The notes beneath the pieces are model-generated. The model did not search any database. It saw nothing but the letters and a program-made list of their open reading frames with translations, and was not told the DNA's origin. Positions 41,583-50,964 of a DNA stretch of 64,000 bases are shown in pieces. The stretch spans positions 62,001 to 126,000 of the forward strand of contig NZ_PDWS01000003.1 in NCBI RefSeq assembly GCF_010093305.1, read 5' to 3'. A program made the position numbers and the translations under genes. This DNA comes from Pseudoxanthomonas sacheonensis. GTDB lineage: Bacteria; Pseudomonadota; Gammaproteobacteria; Xanthomonadales; Xanthomonadaceae. The number at the start of each line of letters is the position of its first letter. The first letter of the stretch is position 1.

Positions 41583-43226
41583 TCAGACCGAGAATTTGCG
41601 TCGCCCCCGCTCGACCGACATGCGGTGAACGCCCGCCAGGGCCGTGCTGTGCGACTTCGTCGTTCGCATGAACAGCCACTCGCCTGCGACACGCTGCGGA
41701 GTGATGTCGATCATCATGTAGCCGCGTTGGCTGGTGTCGGCCCAAACCAGCTCGGGATTCGCGGCGACAAAGGCGCCGGCGACGTCCCTGGGATCCGCCG
41801 CCAACTGTCCTTCCATGCCATTGGAAGTAACGCTATGGCCGGCGAATTCGATACCGGCCGGTTGCCCATCTTCCGCCAGCGAATACGCCCAGGCATTGTG
41901 GCTGTCGCCCGACAGCATCACCAGATCCGCATCCGCGTGCTGGGCCGCCCGCAGCAGGCGCGAACGGGCCGCGGGATAGCCGTCCCAGCGATCCATCCAC
42001 ATCGGCAGGCCGAGTTTGGAAGCGCGCACGTCTTTCTTGAACTTGTCCACGGCCCGCTCGCCCGCTTCAGGGCGGACCCAGCCCGGCATCGCTTCCGGCA
42101 TCAAAGTACGCCCGATGATCGTTCCCATGCCGACCATCTGCCAGGCGGAAGCGGGCGCGTTGCGCTTCAACTCGTGCGCCAGCCAGGATTCCTGTTCCGA
42201 GCCGAGCATGGTCGCCGTGGGATCGCGCCAAGCGCCATCGCGGAAGTTGCGCAGCGCCGCTTCCGGATCGCCGGCCTGGTGCGCCCGGGCCAGCTCCGCC
42301 GACGCCGGTCGCGTGCGCGCCAGAAGGCGCGATTCGGTGCGGTACAGCGTGGCGAGCGTACCGATGGAGTAGGCCTTCCACGGTTCTTCCGATACAGGCA
42401 TCCACTCGCGGTAGGCCTGCATCGCGGCCGCGCGGCGGGTATTCCAATCCCCTTCGGACTGCGGTTGGTGATTCTGCGCACCGCCCTCCCAACTGTCGTT
42501 GGTGATTTCGTGGTCGTCCCACAGCGCGACCATCGGGGCCATCTGATGGAGCTTCTGCAGATCCGGATCGGCACGGTAGCAGGCGAAGCGCAGGCGATAG
42601 TCGATCAAGCTGATCATCTCGTGGTCGTGCGCGGGCATGACTTCCCGGCCTGCGACCCGATCCTTGTCCTTGTACGAAGCGATGCCGTATTCGTAAAGGT
42701 AATCGCCTACGTGCAACCACAGATCCAGATCATCGCGCGCCGCTGCGTGGGCGTAGGCATTGAACCAGCCCATCGGCAGGTTGGAGCAGGAAAACAAGCC
42801 CAGCCCGAAGCGGTCGACGTCGCCGACCGGCAGCGTCTTGGTGCGCCCGACCGGAGATTTGCCGCCATCTGGCGCAATGAACCGATACCAGTAGCTCGTG
42901 CCGGGTTGCAGACCCTCCATCGTCAGCTTGGCCGTCCAATCGCGGTACGCACCGGTGCGCACGCTGCCGATTGAAACCACACGCGTGAAATCGCGGTCGA
43001 GCGCTACCTCCGCATCCAGGCGGACTTCGTCGACGCTCGCAGCCGGTGCGTAGCGTGTCCACAGCAGCATGGAGTCGGAACCCGGCTCGCCACTGGCGAC
43101 GTTGTGGGTGAAACCCCTGGCTCCCAGCACTTCGGCGGAAAGGCTGCGGCCGACAGGGAGCATCAACGCCCCCAGGCCAAGCGCGCCGCCGACGACAAGA
43201 CGCCGGCGTTCGATGTTCACCGTCAT
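41583..43226 (-). CDS. phoD: PhoD-type alkaline phosphatase/phosphodiesterase
   Basis: The 547-residue protein begins MTVNIERRRLVVGGALGLGA, a twin-arginine-like signal, followed by an N-terminal Ig-like PhoD domain (FTHNVASGEPGSDSMLLWTR). The metallophosphatase core follows: FSCSNLPMGWFNAY, WLHVGDYLYEYG, LWDDHEITNDSW and MLSGDSHNAWAY, which carry the Asp, Asn and His metal ligands. It would release phosphate from esters in the periplasm or outside the cell. ATG 43226 overlaps the previous gene (ATGA), so both are coupled. It ends the sigma-FecR-TonB receptor gene series. Confidence 0.9.
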   Translation of the reverse strand: MTVNIERRRLVVGGALGLGALMLPVGRSLSAEVLGARGFTHNVASGEPGSDSMLLWTRYAPAASVDEVRLDAEVALDRDFTRVVSIGSVRTGAYRDWTAKLTMEGLQPGTSYWYRFIAPDGGKSPVGRTKTLPVGDVDRFGLGLFSCSNLPMGWFNAYAHAAARDDLDLWLHVGDYLYEYGIASYKDKDRVAGREVMPAHDHEMISLIDYRLRFACYRADPDLQKLHQMAPMVALWDDHEITNDSWEGGAQNHQPQSEGDWNTRRAAAMQAYREWMPVSEEPWKAYSIGTLATLYRTESRLLARTRPASAELARAHQAGDPEAALRNFRDGAWRDPTATMLGSEQESWLAHELKRNAPASAWQMVGMGTIIGRTLMPEAMPGWVRPEAGERAVDKFKKDVRASKLGLPMWMDRWDGYPAARSRLLRAAQHADADLVMLSGDSHNAWAYSLAEDGQPAGIEFAGHSVTSNGMEGQLAADPRDVAGAFVAANPELVWADTSQRGYMMIDITPQRVAGEWLFMRTTKSHSTALAGVHRMSVERGRRKFSV

Positions 43227-44425
43227 GGCATTTCCTCTTCTTTCACGGGAACCAGTGGCTGTTGCGCATCCCCCGTCCATCGCATCAAAGTGAGGTCGGA
43301 GGTTTGCGCGCCCTTGTCGCCCGAGCTCGCAGAGAGATAGAACAATCCCCGGCCCACAGGCTGGAAACCCACATCGGATTTCTGATTCCAACCGCGTACG
43401 CCGGTGGCAGGGTCCTTCAACCCGTCATCGGCCAGTTCGAGCCGCAGGCCTTGCTCCCAGCCACCGCCACCGGCACTTGGCACGCCGATCAGGTCGCCCA
43501 TCACCGGTTGCGTGCGCGCCTCGACCGCGAACAACCGGTAGTTGGGGAAGGACTTTTTCTTGCCCCGGTAGACGCCCATGAACCACCGCTGCGACGTTTC
43601 GTCGTAGGAAAGGTTCTGCACGCCGTAGCTGGTGTTGCCGGTACGGACGAAATACTTCCCTTGCAGCGCAGTCGGGCCGCTGCGGTGCGGTTCCGCCTCG
43701 GTCAGCGGCCTGGCGTACTCGGCCCAATCGCCGATGTCGTACTGAAGAAGCACTTGGTGGTCGTTGTCGGCGCGCGTGGTGTCGCCGTAGATGCCATAGG
43801 CAACGGTGAGGTAGCGCGGACCATCGGCATGGCCGAAGGCAGGGCCAAAACCGATGCCGTCGATTCCGGAGCATCCGTAGCGGTGGTCCCGCGTACCGGT
43901 TGCGTTTCCATCGAGTTTTCCGTCGCCGTCCATGTCGGCGGCGTAGTCCTTGACCACTTCCGGAAGATAGACGGCGCGCAGAATCTCCGTCCCGCTCGCT
44001 TCGATGCCGACGCGGTCGATCCGCTTCGCGTCGATCACGGCAATGTAGAAGGCCTCGTCCTCTTTGTATTCGAGCGAGCCGTAAACTTTCCCATCGACCG
44101 GATTGAAATCGAGGTCGCCCAGGTGACCGGTCCAACCGACGAGCGTACCGATGAGCCTGCCGCTGAAGTCGTATTTCGCCAGCAGATTGGTGAATGAGTA
44201 ATAGATATAGCCGCCCTCCGTATCCACGGCGATACCTTGCACGTGACCGGAAGGCCAGGCGCCGCCGTTCTGTTCGAGCGGCAGGCGGACCGATGGCGCT
44301 GCGGCGGCGGACTTGGCGGCCGCCGCGAAGATAGAGGAGAACAGAGTCGCGGCGACGCAGATCACGGACAGCGCGCGGCGTGCGGAACGCCTGCCGCTTG
44401 GCAGGTAGCGATGCGGAATGGTCAT
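43223..44425 (-). CDS. Secreted beta-propeller-like protein of unknown function
   Basis: The 400-residue protein has a signal peptide (ALSVICVAATLFSSIFAAAA). Repeated strand patterns typical of a propeller follow: VQGIAVDTEGGYIYYSFTN, then LGDLDFNPVDGKVYGSLEY and GVQNLSYDETSQRWFMGVY. A calcium-like loop is present (DMDGDGKLDGNATG). No named family is certain. It starts 25 bp after the TonB-dependent receptor and overlaps phoD by 4 bp, so it probably works on the same substrate, perhaps a phosphate ester. Confidence 0.7.
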   Translation of the reverse strand: MTIPHRYLPSGRRSARRALSVICVAATLFSSIFAAAAKSAAAAPSVRLPLEQNGGAWPSGHVQGIAVDTEGGYIYYSFTNLLAKYDFSGRLIGTLVGWTGHLGDLDFNPVDGKVYGSLEYKEDEAFYIAVIDAKRIDRVGIEASGTEILRAVYLPEVVKDYAADMDGDGKLDGNATGTRDHRYGCSGIDGIGFGPAFGHADGPRYLTVAYGIYGDTTRADNDHQVLLQYDIGDWAEYARPLTEAEPHRSGPTALQGKYFVRTGNTSYGVQNLSYDETSQRWFMGVYRGKKKSFPNYRLFAVEARTQPVMGDLIGVPSAGGGGWEQGLRLELADDGLKDPATGVRGWNQKSDVGFQPVGRGLFYLSASSGDKGAQTSDLTLMRWTGDAQQPLVPVKEEEMP

Positions 44426-44450
44426 GGTGTCATCAGTGCCGGGAACAGGC

Positions 44451-47400
44451 TCAGAATCTCGCCTTGATGCCGAAATTCCACATCGAGCCGTAGATGGTGT
44501 ACTGCTGAACGCGGCTGGGGATGTTGGAATAGATGATGTCGGGTTCGTTGAAGATGTTGCGCCCCGCGAGTTGCAGTTCGACGTTCTTCGAGAGTTTGTA
44601 GCTGGCGCTGATGTTCCACAGCTCGCGCGCGGTGTGGTAGAGAATTCCGTTGTTGGCGGTGGTGGGCGTGTTGCTCAAAGCGCTGACGCGATACTCGCCC
44701 TGCCGGTTGCCGTTGATCTGCAGGTCGAAGCGGCCGTAGTTGTAGCGGAGCCCCCAGTTGGCCGCCCGCTCGGGCATGTTCTGGCGCTCGCCGTCGGCAT
44801 CGATCGAGGTGATCGAGCCGTAAAGACTCAGGCCCTTGAGCGCGCCAGGCAGGAAGGTCAGCTGCTGGCTGTACTCGAAGGCCAGGCCTTCGTTGGTGCT
44901 GGTTCCAGGCAGGTTCTGCGCGCTGCGGAAGGTGTAGCCGGCGTATTCGTCGGGATCGAAGCCGACATCTTCGGGATCGACCGTGACTCCGGTGACCTGC
45001 ATGTCCGTCATGTCGAGCTTGTAGTAGGACAGGCCGAGGATGCCGGAGGGCTCGAGGTAATACTGCAGACTGGCGAAATACTTGGTGGAATGCTCGGGTT
45101 TCAACTCCGGATTAGGCACGGTGACGATCATGGTGTCGTCGTTCACCGAAACGACGCCACCCAGGTTCCCGTAATCGGGACGCAGGATGGATTCGCTGAA
45201 GGCGAGTTGGCCGACCAGCTTCTCGGTGAAGTCGTACTTGACCCCGCCGCTGAGGAACCAGTCTTCGTATTCGCCACGGCGGGTGGAATACGCGCCGTTG
45301 TTGTACTGGTACAGCAGGCCCTCGACGGTGTTGACCGAAAGACCGGCTTCGGTCACTTCGCTCACCGGGCGGACATTGGCGATCCTGGCGGCCGTTTTGG
45401 TCTTTTCGTAGCGCAAACCCAGGTCGAAGCGGGCATCGCCGACGCGCGTCTGGGCCTCGAGGTAGGCGGCGTCGATCTGTTCCTGGATGCGCTTGTCGTT
45501 GTCGAGCTTGCGCTTCAGGTTGCCCACGGTGTCGGGGACGAAATACTCGGGATGCTCCTTGTAGATGTCGTAGGTCGCATAGTTGCTGTCCGCGCGCCAG
45601 TTCTGGTCGTTCATGTTGCCGGCGTCGAAACCGTTGATTTCGAACTGGTAGTTATGCGTCCAGGGAATGACGGCCGCAGGATCTCTCTGGGTCATGTCGC
45701 GGTTGGGTCCGACGTACTGGAATTGCTGGAAGGAACCCTCGTTGGTCCTCCAGTCGTTCTTGCGGCTACCCAGGCCGCCCATCAGCGTGACCGGCAGTTC
45801 CTGGAGGGTGAGCAGCTTCTTCAGGTCCAGATAACCGCCGTACTGGTCGTTGATGGCGTCGGACTCGGCGGTGCGGACGTTGTTGCCGATATCCGCGTCG
45901 CGATTGAAGTTCGCCGGGTCGCCCCAGGGACGACCGGCGGTCTGCGTGAGCATCCACTGGTTCGAGTCCTCCGAGGGACGGTCGAGGGTGAAGCCGATGC
46001 CGGTCAGCCAGCTGTCGGTGCGCTGGAAGAAGCCCTCGCTGGTGTCGCGGAAGTTGAACTCGGATCTGGAATAGCTGCCGCGGAGCGTGGCCTCCAGGGT
46101 GTCGTTCTTGAATTCGAGCTTCGGGGCAACGGTATAGGTAGGGGTGCCTGCGTAGCGGTGCGAGTATTCGGTTCTCAGGCGGGTGTTGGTGCCGTTGGGA
46201 TTCACCACGATGTGCGTAGGCGTGGAATCCGGCGTGGCGTAGGTCGCTGTAGGAGTGCCGAAGTAGAGAAAGGTGTATTGGTTGAAATACTCGACGTCGT
46301 AGAACGAGTACGTGCTGCGCAAAGAGAAGACGAGTTCGTCCGTGATCTGGTAGTCCGTGCTCAGGTTGGCGGCCGTGCGGCTCGTCATCTTCGGGCCGGG
46401 GCGCCACATCAGGCGATACGGCATGACCCGGCCATCGGGGAGATAGGACCAGTCGGTCTGGATGCGGTCCTGCTGAACATAGTTGGCGTTGTAGCTGGTG
46501 TTGAACTCCACGCCCAGACGACCGTCCAGGAAAACGTCGCCGAAGCCGAACTGGCCCGAGGGGTAGACGGTCGAATGCTTCCTGTCGTCGGGGAAATACT
46601 TGCGGGAGAGCGTGGAGTCGGAGGTGCCGACGCCGCCGAGCTGGAAAACGAGCTGGCGGCCGGTGCGATTGAAGGCGTACTTGCTGCGCAGGTTGATCTG
46701 TCCGCCGGGGGAATCGGCGTCCATGCGGGCGCTGAGCGTGTTGTTGAGTTCGATCGACTCGATGCCGGTGATGGACATCTGCTCGAAGGAGTTCTGGCGG
46801 CCGCTGTTGTTGTTGGAAGTGGCGGTGGCCATGCGGGCGCCGTCCACGGTGAAGGTGGAATACTTCGGGTCCAGGCCGCCGATGCGCACGGCGGTGGCGT
46901 CCACTTCGGTGTAGTCCAGGGAAATGCCGGGCATGGACTTCATGAATTCGCCCACATCGCCCATGGTGAGGGCACCGTAGTTGTCGGCGGCGACGACGTT
47001 CTTCGCGTTCATCGCGGCGCGGCGCTCCATGATGGCGCTGGCCTGGCCTTCGCGCTTGGCGGTGACCTGGATCATGTCCATCTCGACCGCGTCGCCGCCG
47101 CCCGGGGCGGTGTAGGAAGGCACTCTCAGTTCGAAATCCAGCGTTTCCACCTGGCCTGCGACCACGTCGACGACCGTCTTCGACTCCTGCAGGCCGGTGT
47201 ACTTGGCTACGACGGTAACTTTTCCGGCCGGCACCCCGGCGAGGCGGAAACTGCCGCCATCCTCGGAGTAGGCGACGATCGTGGTGCCCTCGACGCGGAT
47301 TTCGGCATTGCGCACGTATTCCCCGGTCGCGGTATTGAGGACGCGGCCGCGCACGCTGCCGTTGCCTATCTGCTGCTCCGATCGCGTACGGCCGGATCCG

Positions 47401-47708
47401 CCGCCGGTTTTCTGCAGCAGGATGACATTGCCTTTATCGGATTTTATTTCCAGGCCTGTTCCTTGCAGCAACCGGCGCAAGGCTTCGCGCGCATCCATTT
47501 CGCCGACGATCGCCGGCGTGTTGATGCCCTCCAACGTTCCCGCCGGCGCGATGATCTGCACCTGCGCCTGGCGTGCCAACTCGGGAATGGCGGTGACCGC
47601 GGGCTGCGCGGAAACTTCGAACTTGCGCTGTTGCGCCATTGCCTGGGAATTGAAGGCCAACGCAGCGGCGATGGCAGCGGACAACAGGATTTTGTTGCGA
47701 CGATTCAT
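44451..47708 (-). CDS. TonB-dependent outer-membrane receptor with STN domain
   Basis: The 1085-residue protein has a signal peptide (MNRRNKILLSAAIAAALAFN) and a secretin/TonB short N-terminal (STN) domain (about 30-100: DAREALRRLLQGTGLEI), which signals to FecR. A carboxypeptidase-like repeat follows (VRGRVLNTATGEYVRNAEIR), then a plug (MKSMPGISLDYTEVDATAVR) and a 22-strand barrel ending in IYGSMWNFGIKARF. It imports a substrate through the outer membrane with TonB energy. The neighbouring phosphatase points to phosphate-containing ligands, which is inference. Confidence 0.92.
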   Translation of the reverse strand: MNRRNKILLSAAIAAALAFNSQAMAQQRKFEVSAQPAVTAIPELARQAQVQIIAPAGTLEGINTPAIVGEMDAREALRRLLQGTGLEIKSDKGNVILLQKTGGGSGRTRSEQQIGNGSVRGRVLNTATGEYVRNAEIRVEGTTIVAYSEDGGSFRLAGVPAGKVTVVAKYTGLQESKTVVDVVAGQVETLDFELRVPSYTAPGGGDAVEMDMIQVTAKREGQASAIMERRAAMNAKNVVAADNYGALTMGDVGEFMKSMPGISLDYTEVDATAVRIGGLDPKYSTFTVDGARMATATSNNNSGRQNSFEQMSITGIESIELNNTLSARMDADSPGGQINLRSKYAFNRTGRQLVFQLGGVGTSDSTLSRKYFPDDRKHSTVYPSGQFGFGDVFLDGRLGVEFNTSYNANYVQQDRIQTDWSYLPDGRVMPYRLMWRPGPKMTSRTAANLSTDYQITDELVFSLRSTYSFYDVEYFNQYTFLYFGTPTATYATPDSTPTHIVVNPNGTNTRLRTEYSHRYAGTPTYTVAPKLEFKNDTLEATLRGSYSRSEFNFRDTSEGFFQRTDSWLTGIGFTLDRPSEDSNQWMLTQTAGRPWGDPANFNRDADIGNNVRTAESDAINDQYGGYLDLKKLLTLQELPVTLMGGLGSRKNDWRTNEGSFQQFQYVGPNRDMTQRDPAAVIPWTHNYQFEINGFDAGNMNDQNWRADSNYATYDIYKEHPEYFVPDTVGNLKRKLDNDKRIQEQIDAAYLEAQTRVGDARFDLGLRYEKTKTAARIANVRPVSEVTEAGLSVNTVEGLLYQYNNGAYSTRRGEYEDWFLSGGVKYDFTEKLVGQLAFSESILRPDYGNLGGVVSVNDDTMIVTVPNPELKPEHSTKYFASLQYYLEPSGILGLSYYKLDMTDMQVTGVTVDPEDVGFDPDEYAGYTFRSAQNLPGTSTNEGLAFEYSQQLTFLPGALKGLSLYGSITSIDADGERQNMPERAANWGLRYNYGRFDLQINGNRQGEYRVSALSNTPTTANNGILYHTARELWNISASYKLSKNVELQLAGRNIFNEPDIIYSNIPSRVQQYTIYGSMWNFGIKARF

Positions 47709-47797
47709 GGTCTATGTTCTCAACAGGGGCCGCGTGCAGTCGGCATTGAAAACAGAGAGTCCCGATGAATGCGGTTTCCGCTATCTGTCAAAAAAAA

Positions 47798-48799
47798 TTA
47801 ATGTGCGCGGGCGACGATGATGCGGCCGTCTTCCTGCCGCACTTCCGCGTCGAACACTTCTGCGACGGCACGGCTGAAACCAAGCGGATTGTTGACCGCG
47901 AACAATCCGGTCACCTGCATCCGTGCCAGGTCCTGGTCAGCGATGACGATGGGCGTATCGCTGTAGCGCGCATAGACGGCCGCTGCTTCGGCCAGCGTTT
48001 CGCCCTGGAGGGCGATCTTGCCTTCCCGCCATGCCAACTCGCGGCCCATTTGCCCGGAGGAGAGCGGCGTCGGATTCCACTCGTCCCCTTTTCCTTGCGG
48101 TAACGACAAACCGGTATTCGGCGTCAGCGGAGTTTTGGACGACTGCGTCGCTCCTGCCAGAACGACACTGCCCTCCTGCACCAGCACCTGCGCCGGCCGG
48201 CCTTCAAGCTTGCGCACGACGAAGGTGGCCGCCGTGGCCTCCAAGCGCTTTCCGTCGATTTCCACCAATGTCGACACCGCCGTTCCGGCGCCTTCGATCA
48301 GCACTTCGCCCCGCAGGACGCGTATCCGCCGCCGCCCTTGCTCGTCGTACACCTTGATGCGGGTATCGGTGTTGAGCGTCACCGTGGCCCCGTCTCCCAG
48401 CGGCACCGTGCGCATCTCCCCTTTGGCGGTGGCGTAGGCCGTGGGCATCTGCAACGTGGCCATCAGCATCACGACCAGCACCAGCGAAGCGGCCATGGCG
48501 CCGCCCCATTCCATCAGGCGCCGACGGCGGCGCCCGGCGTGGGGGCCAGGCGAGGTAACGACTACCGCAGGTCGAAAGTCTTCCGGATCGTATTGCGGGC
48601 CCAGCGCGCGCGCGGACTCGCTGCGCATCCATACGGCCCTGGCACGCGTGAACGCCCCGCGGCGTCGCCTGTCGCCCGCCAGCCACTGCTTCAACTCCCA
48701 GGCTTCGCTGGCGGACAGGGGCGCACGATCCATCCTCGCCACCCATTCCGCGGCGATCCGGTCAATGTCCTGGCTGGTTTCGCGTTCTTCCACTGGCAC
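47798..48799 (-). CDS. fecR: FecR-family anti-sigma/sigma-regulator
   Basis: The 333-residue inner-membrane protein has a cytoplasmic DUF4880 domain (DIDRIAAEWVARMDRAPLSA, then WLAGDRRRRGAFTRARAVW), one membrane helix (AMAASLVLVVMLMATL), a periplasmic FecR domain (GEMRTVPLGDGATVTLNTDT and RIRVLRGEVLIEG) and a C-terminal STN-like region. It would relay the receptor signal to the sigma factor. GTG 48799 was chosen to limit overlap with the sigma gene; ATG 48853 would overlap it by 92 bp. Confidence 0.88.
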   Translation of the reverse strand: MPVEERETSQDIDRIAAEWVARMDRAPLSASEAWELKQWLAGDRRRRGAFTRARAVWMRSESARALGPQYDPEDFRPAVVVTSPGPHAGRRRRRLMEWGGAMAASLVLVVMLMATLQMPTAYATAKGEMRTVPLGDGATVTLNTDTRIKVYDEQGRRRIRVLRGEVLIEGAGTAVSTLVEIDGKRLEATAATFVVRKLEGRPAQVLVQEGSVVLAGATQSSKTPLTPNTGLSLPQGKGDEWNPTPLSSGQMGRELAWREGKIALQGETLAEAAAVYARYSDTPIVIADQDLARMQVTGLFAVNNPLGFSRAVAEVFDAEVRQEDGRIIVARAH

Positions 48800-49373
48800 G
48801 CCTTTTTTCCCGCTCCAACTGACTAGAGGTTTTGGCGGGTGGGTTTCCGCCACTGGCGAACCAATCTCCCAACCAGCGGATCCCCCGGACGATATGCTTT
48901 TCGACCGTATTCTCCGAAAGGCCCATCCGGGCGGCGATTTCCCGCTGCGACAATCCGCGGACGCGACGCAGAACGAAGGCCTCGCGCGTCTGCCCCGGCA
49001 TGCTTGCGATCACCCTGGCCAGTTGGCGCAGGTCGTCATGCGCAATGGCGCTTTGTTCCGGGGTGGCCGCGTCGTCGGCGAAATCCACCAGTCCCAGATC
49101 TTCGACCGCAAGGATCGACACGATCCGTGCCCGCCGGATATTGCGGACCACCAGCGAATGGGCCACCTGGAAAAGATAGGCGCGCGGATTCAGGATGTCG
49201 TCCACGCGTTCGCGCTCGGCCAGCAGCGCATAGCTTTCCTGCACGATGTCGTCGATATCGAATGCCGCCGGCGCCCATCGGCGCGACAACCAGCCTCTGA
49301 GCGCCCCCTCATGCGGCAACACGTGATGCATGAACCAGCGCGTTCTCTCGACATCCTCCAGAGCGTCCTCCAT
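48762..49373 (-). CDS. FecI-type ECF sigma factor
   Basis: The 203-residue protein has sigma region 2 (about 25-95: FDIDDIVQESYALLAERERV and NPRAYLFQVAHSLVVRNIRR) and region 4 (about 120-180: MPGQTREAFVLRRVRGLSQ, then IAARMGLSENTVEKHIVRGI), typical of FecI-like ECF factors. It directs RNA polymerase to the receptor operon when released through FecR. ATG 49373 is preferred to an upstream in-frame start because AGAGAG precedes it. The 3' end overlaps fecR. Confidence 0.9.
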   Translation of the reverse strand: MEDALEDVERTRWFMHHVLPHEGALRGWLSRRWAPAAFDIDDIVQESYALLAERERVDDILNPRAYLFQVAHSLVVRNIRRARIVSILAVEDLGLVDFADDAATPEQSAIAHDDLRQLARVIASMPGQTREAFVLRRVRGLSQREIAARMGLSENTVEKHIVRGIRWLGDWFASGGNPPAKTSSQLEREKRRASGRTRNQPGH

Positions 49374-49533
49374 GCCGCTCTCTACCTCAGTTCGATCAGG
49401 CACCCAGATTCCCCAGCATCCGCCCACTTGGCAAAAGCCAGAAGATGCTATTCGGCATGCATGACATCCCTGTTTCAGCTACTCACCGATCACTCGGCGG
49501 AATGGATCCCGCGCGGTCCTAGTTCAGGCGTTG

Positions 49534-49560
49534 ATGTCCGCTTCGGCCGAGAACGGACAT
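49534..49560. repeat. TGTCCGCTTC palindromic repeat, copy 2
   Basis: ATGTCCG and CGGACAT are perfect 7-bp arms around CTTCGGCCGAGAA. The same TGTCCGCTTC arm occurs at 41479-41488 and 49861-49870. It is probably a dispersed intergenic repeat. Confidence 0.55.
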
Positions 49561-49793
49561 CGAAGAAGCGGTTTGGCGGAATGCTCGAGACCACTATTCA
49601 GCTGCCTCAACTCAGCCGGGCCTGGGCGAGCCGTTATCTTGCGGCATGGCCGAGGATATTCCCGCATGAGTTACTGGTCATCCGTATCGACATGACCGAG
49701 TAGCATCAAGGTTCCTGCAAAAAGATCGAACTCTCGGCCGACCATCGCTGCAAGCCTCCGGCTTGGACATACACTCCCTGCTGTGGGAACAAC

Positions 49794-49830
49794 CATAAGT
49801 TGGCCGCCCATAGAAAGCATAAGTTGGCCG
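49794..49830 (+). repeat. Tandem copies of CATAAGTTGGCCG
   Basis: CATAAGTTGGCCGCC (49794-49808) is followed by GAAAGCATAAGTTGGCCG (49813-49830). The second copy is found again, inverted and identical over 18 bp, at 52100-52117. The inverted copies bracket the accessory segment. Confidence 0.6.
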
Positions 49831-50072
49831 GCCGGCTGGCGACCATTTGAATCGACCCAGTGTCCGCTTCCGGCCAGGATCGAACATTGAGGCTCGACAG
49901 AACGGGACCCACCCTACAGCTCGGCTAGGGCGGTGAGCATTGGATCCTGCGCGTTTCTCTGATCGCCCCGCTGGCAAGATCAGGCCCGCTATTTCATAAG
50001 CCTTGAGTTTCTGGGCCGCTTCGACAAGCTGTCGGGGGTCGTTGCAACCCCCGGCAGCGATCCTTGCCCGGA

Positions 50073-50843
50073 TTACTTCGCCGCTGCTCGTGCCGCTTCG
50101 ACGATCACCTTGGCCACCGATTCCGGGTCGGACACCATCGGCACATGGCTGGTCGGCAGCACCGTGGTCGTCGCGCCGATCTTCTTGGCCAACGCACGCT
50201 GCGCGCCCGGGTCGATCATGCGGTCCTGGGCGGCGACTATGTACCACGACGGCCTGGTGGTCCACGCGGCCACGGTGACGGGCTGTTCGAAGTTGGCGCC
50301 GCGCACTGCGCCCTGGGTGGCGTGGATCAGGTTGGCTTCCTCGGCGCTGACGTCCTGCGCGAAGTCGCGAGCGATCGCGTCGGCGGGCAGAGTCAGGTAA
50401 CCGTCGGCGTCGGCGATGAAGTGAGCGAACCCCGGTGGAGTCGGGAAGTCTTTGGTGTCCACCACCGGCGCGGCATTGAGCGAGGGCGCGAATGCGGCGA
50501 CGTAGACCAGGGCCTTGACCTTGTCGTGACCGCCGGCCTGGGTGATGACCGAGCCACCCCAGGAATGGCCGACCAGTACGACCGGACCGGACTGCGCGTT
50601 GACGACGCGGTTGGTGAAGGTCACGTCGTCTTCCAGCGAGGTCAGCGGGTTCTGCACCGCGACCGCGTTCAAGCCTTGGGCCTGGAGCAGTGGGATGACC
50701 TTGTTCCACGACGAGCCGTCGGCAAAGGCGCCGTGGACCAGCACCACGGTCGGACGGGTGTCGGCGATCGGGGCGGGAGTGGCGGCCGAGGCCGTGCCCA
50801 GGCTGAGGGCGGCGGCGAGGGCCAGGGGGGCGAGGATGTTCAT
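50073..50843 (-). CDS. Exported alpha/beta-hydrolase
   Basis: The 256-residue protein has a signal peptide (MNILAPLALAAALSLGTASA) and an alpha/beta-hydrolase fold: VVLVHGAFADGSSWNKVIPL (oxyanion region), nucleophile elbow GHSWGGS with the catalytic Ser, and a late His in LPTSHVPMVSDPE. It resembles esterases of the salicylate-esterase/AB hydrolase-6 type. ATG 50843 has AAGGAG upstream. It diverges from an AraC regulator at 50965 and is the probable target of that regulator. Confidence 0.88.
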   Translation of the reverse strand: MNILAPLALAAALSLGTASAATPAPIADTRPTVVLVHGAFADGSSWNKVIPLLQAQGLNAVAVQNPLTSLEDDVTFTNRVVNAQSGPVVLVGHSWGGSVITQAGGHDKVKALVYVAAFAPSLNAAPVVDTKDFPTPPGFAHFIADADGYLTLPADAIARDFAQDVSAEEANLIHATQGAVRGANFEQPVTVAAWTTRPSWYIVAAQDRMIDPGAQRALAKKIGATTTVLPTSHVPMVSDPESVAKVIVEAARAAAK

Positions 50844-50922
50844 GTGGGCTCCTTGAGGATGGATTGGCTGGGTTGGCCGGGTCGGTCCCGGTGAGGTCAC
50901 TATCCTCGTTTCATTTGGCTTA

Positions 50923-50944
50923 TATGTGCTGTAAAGTCCACATA
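50923..50944. promoter_or_regulatory. Inverted repeat in the hydrolase/AraC intergenic region
   Basis: TATGTG (50923-50928) and CACATA (50939-50944) form a 6-bp inverted repeat with a 10-bp spacer, in an AT-richer part of the divergent promoter 20 bp before the AraC ATG. It is a possible operator. Confidence 0.35.
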
Positions 50945-50964
50945 ACTTGTCAAATAGTCCAAAA

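Larger units (their letters stand above)
49374..50072. other. Gene-less, repeat-rich 0.7-kb stretch
   Basis: No convincing gene was found. The stretch holds two copies of a TGTCCGCTTC palindromic element (49534-49560; 49861 onwards) and two copies of CATAAGTTGGCCG (49794, 49818). The repeat make-up and the adjoining small accessory segment suggest a site of past insertions. Confidence 0.5.

Noticed and set aside
44418..47768. Open frame of over 1100 codons antisense to the TonB receptor
   Set aside because: No domain, Val- and Gly-rich composition, and full overlap with a certain gene.
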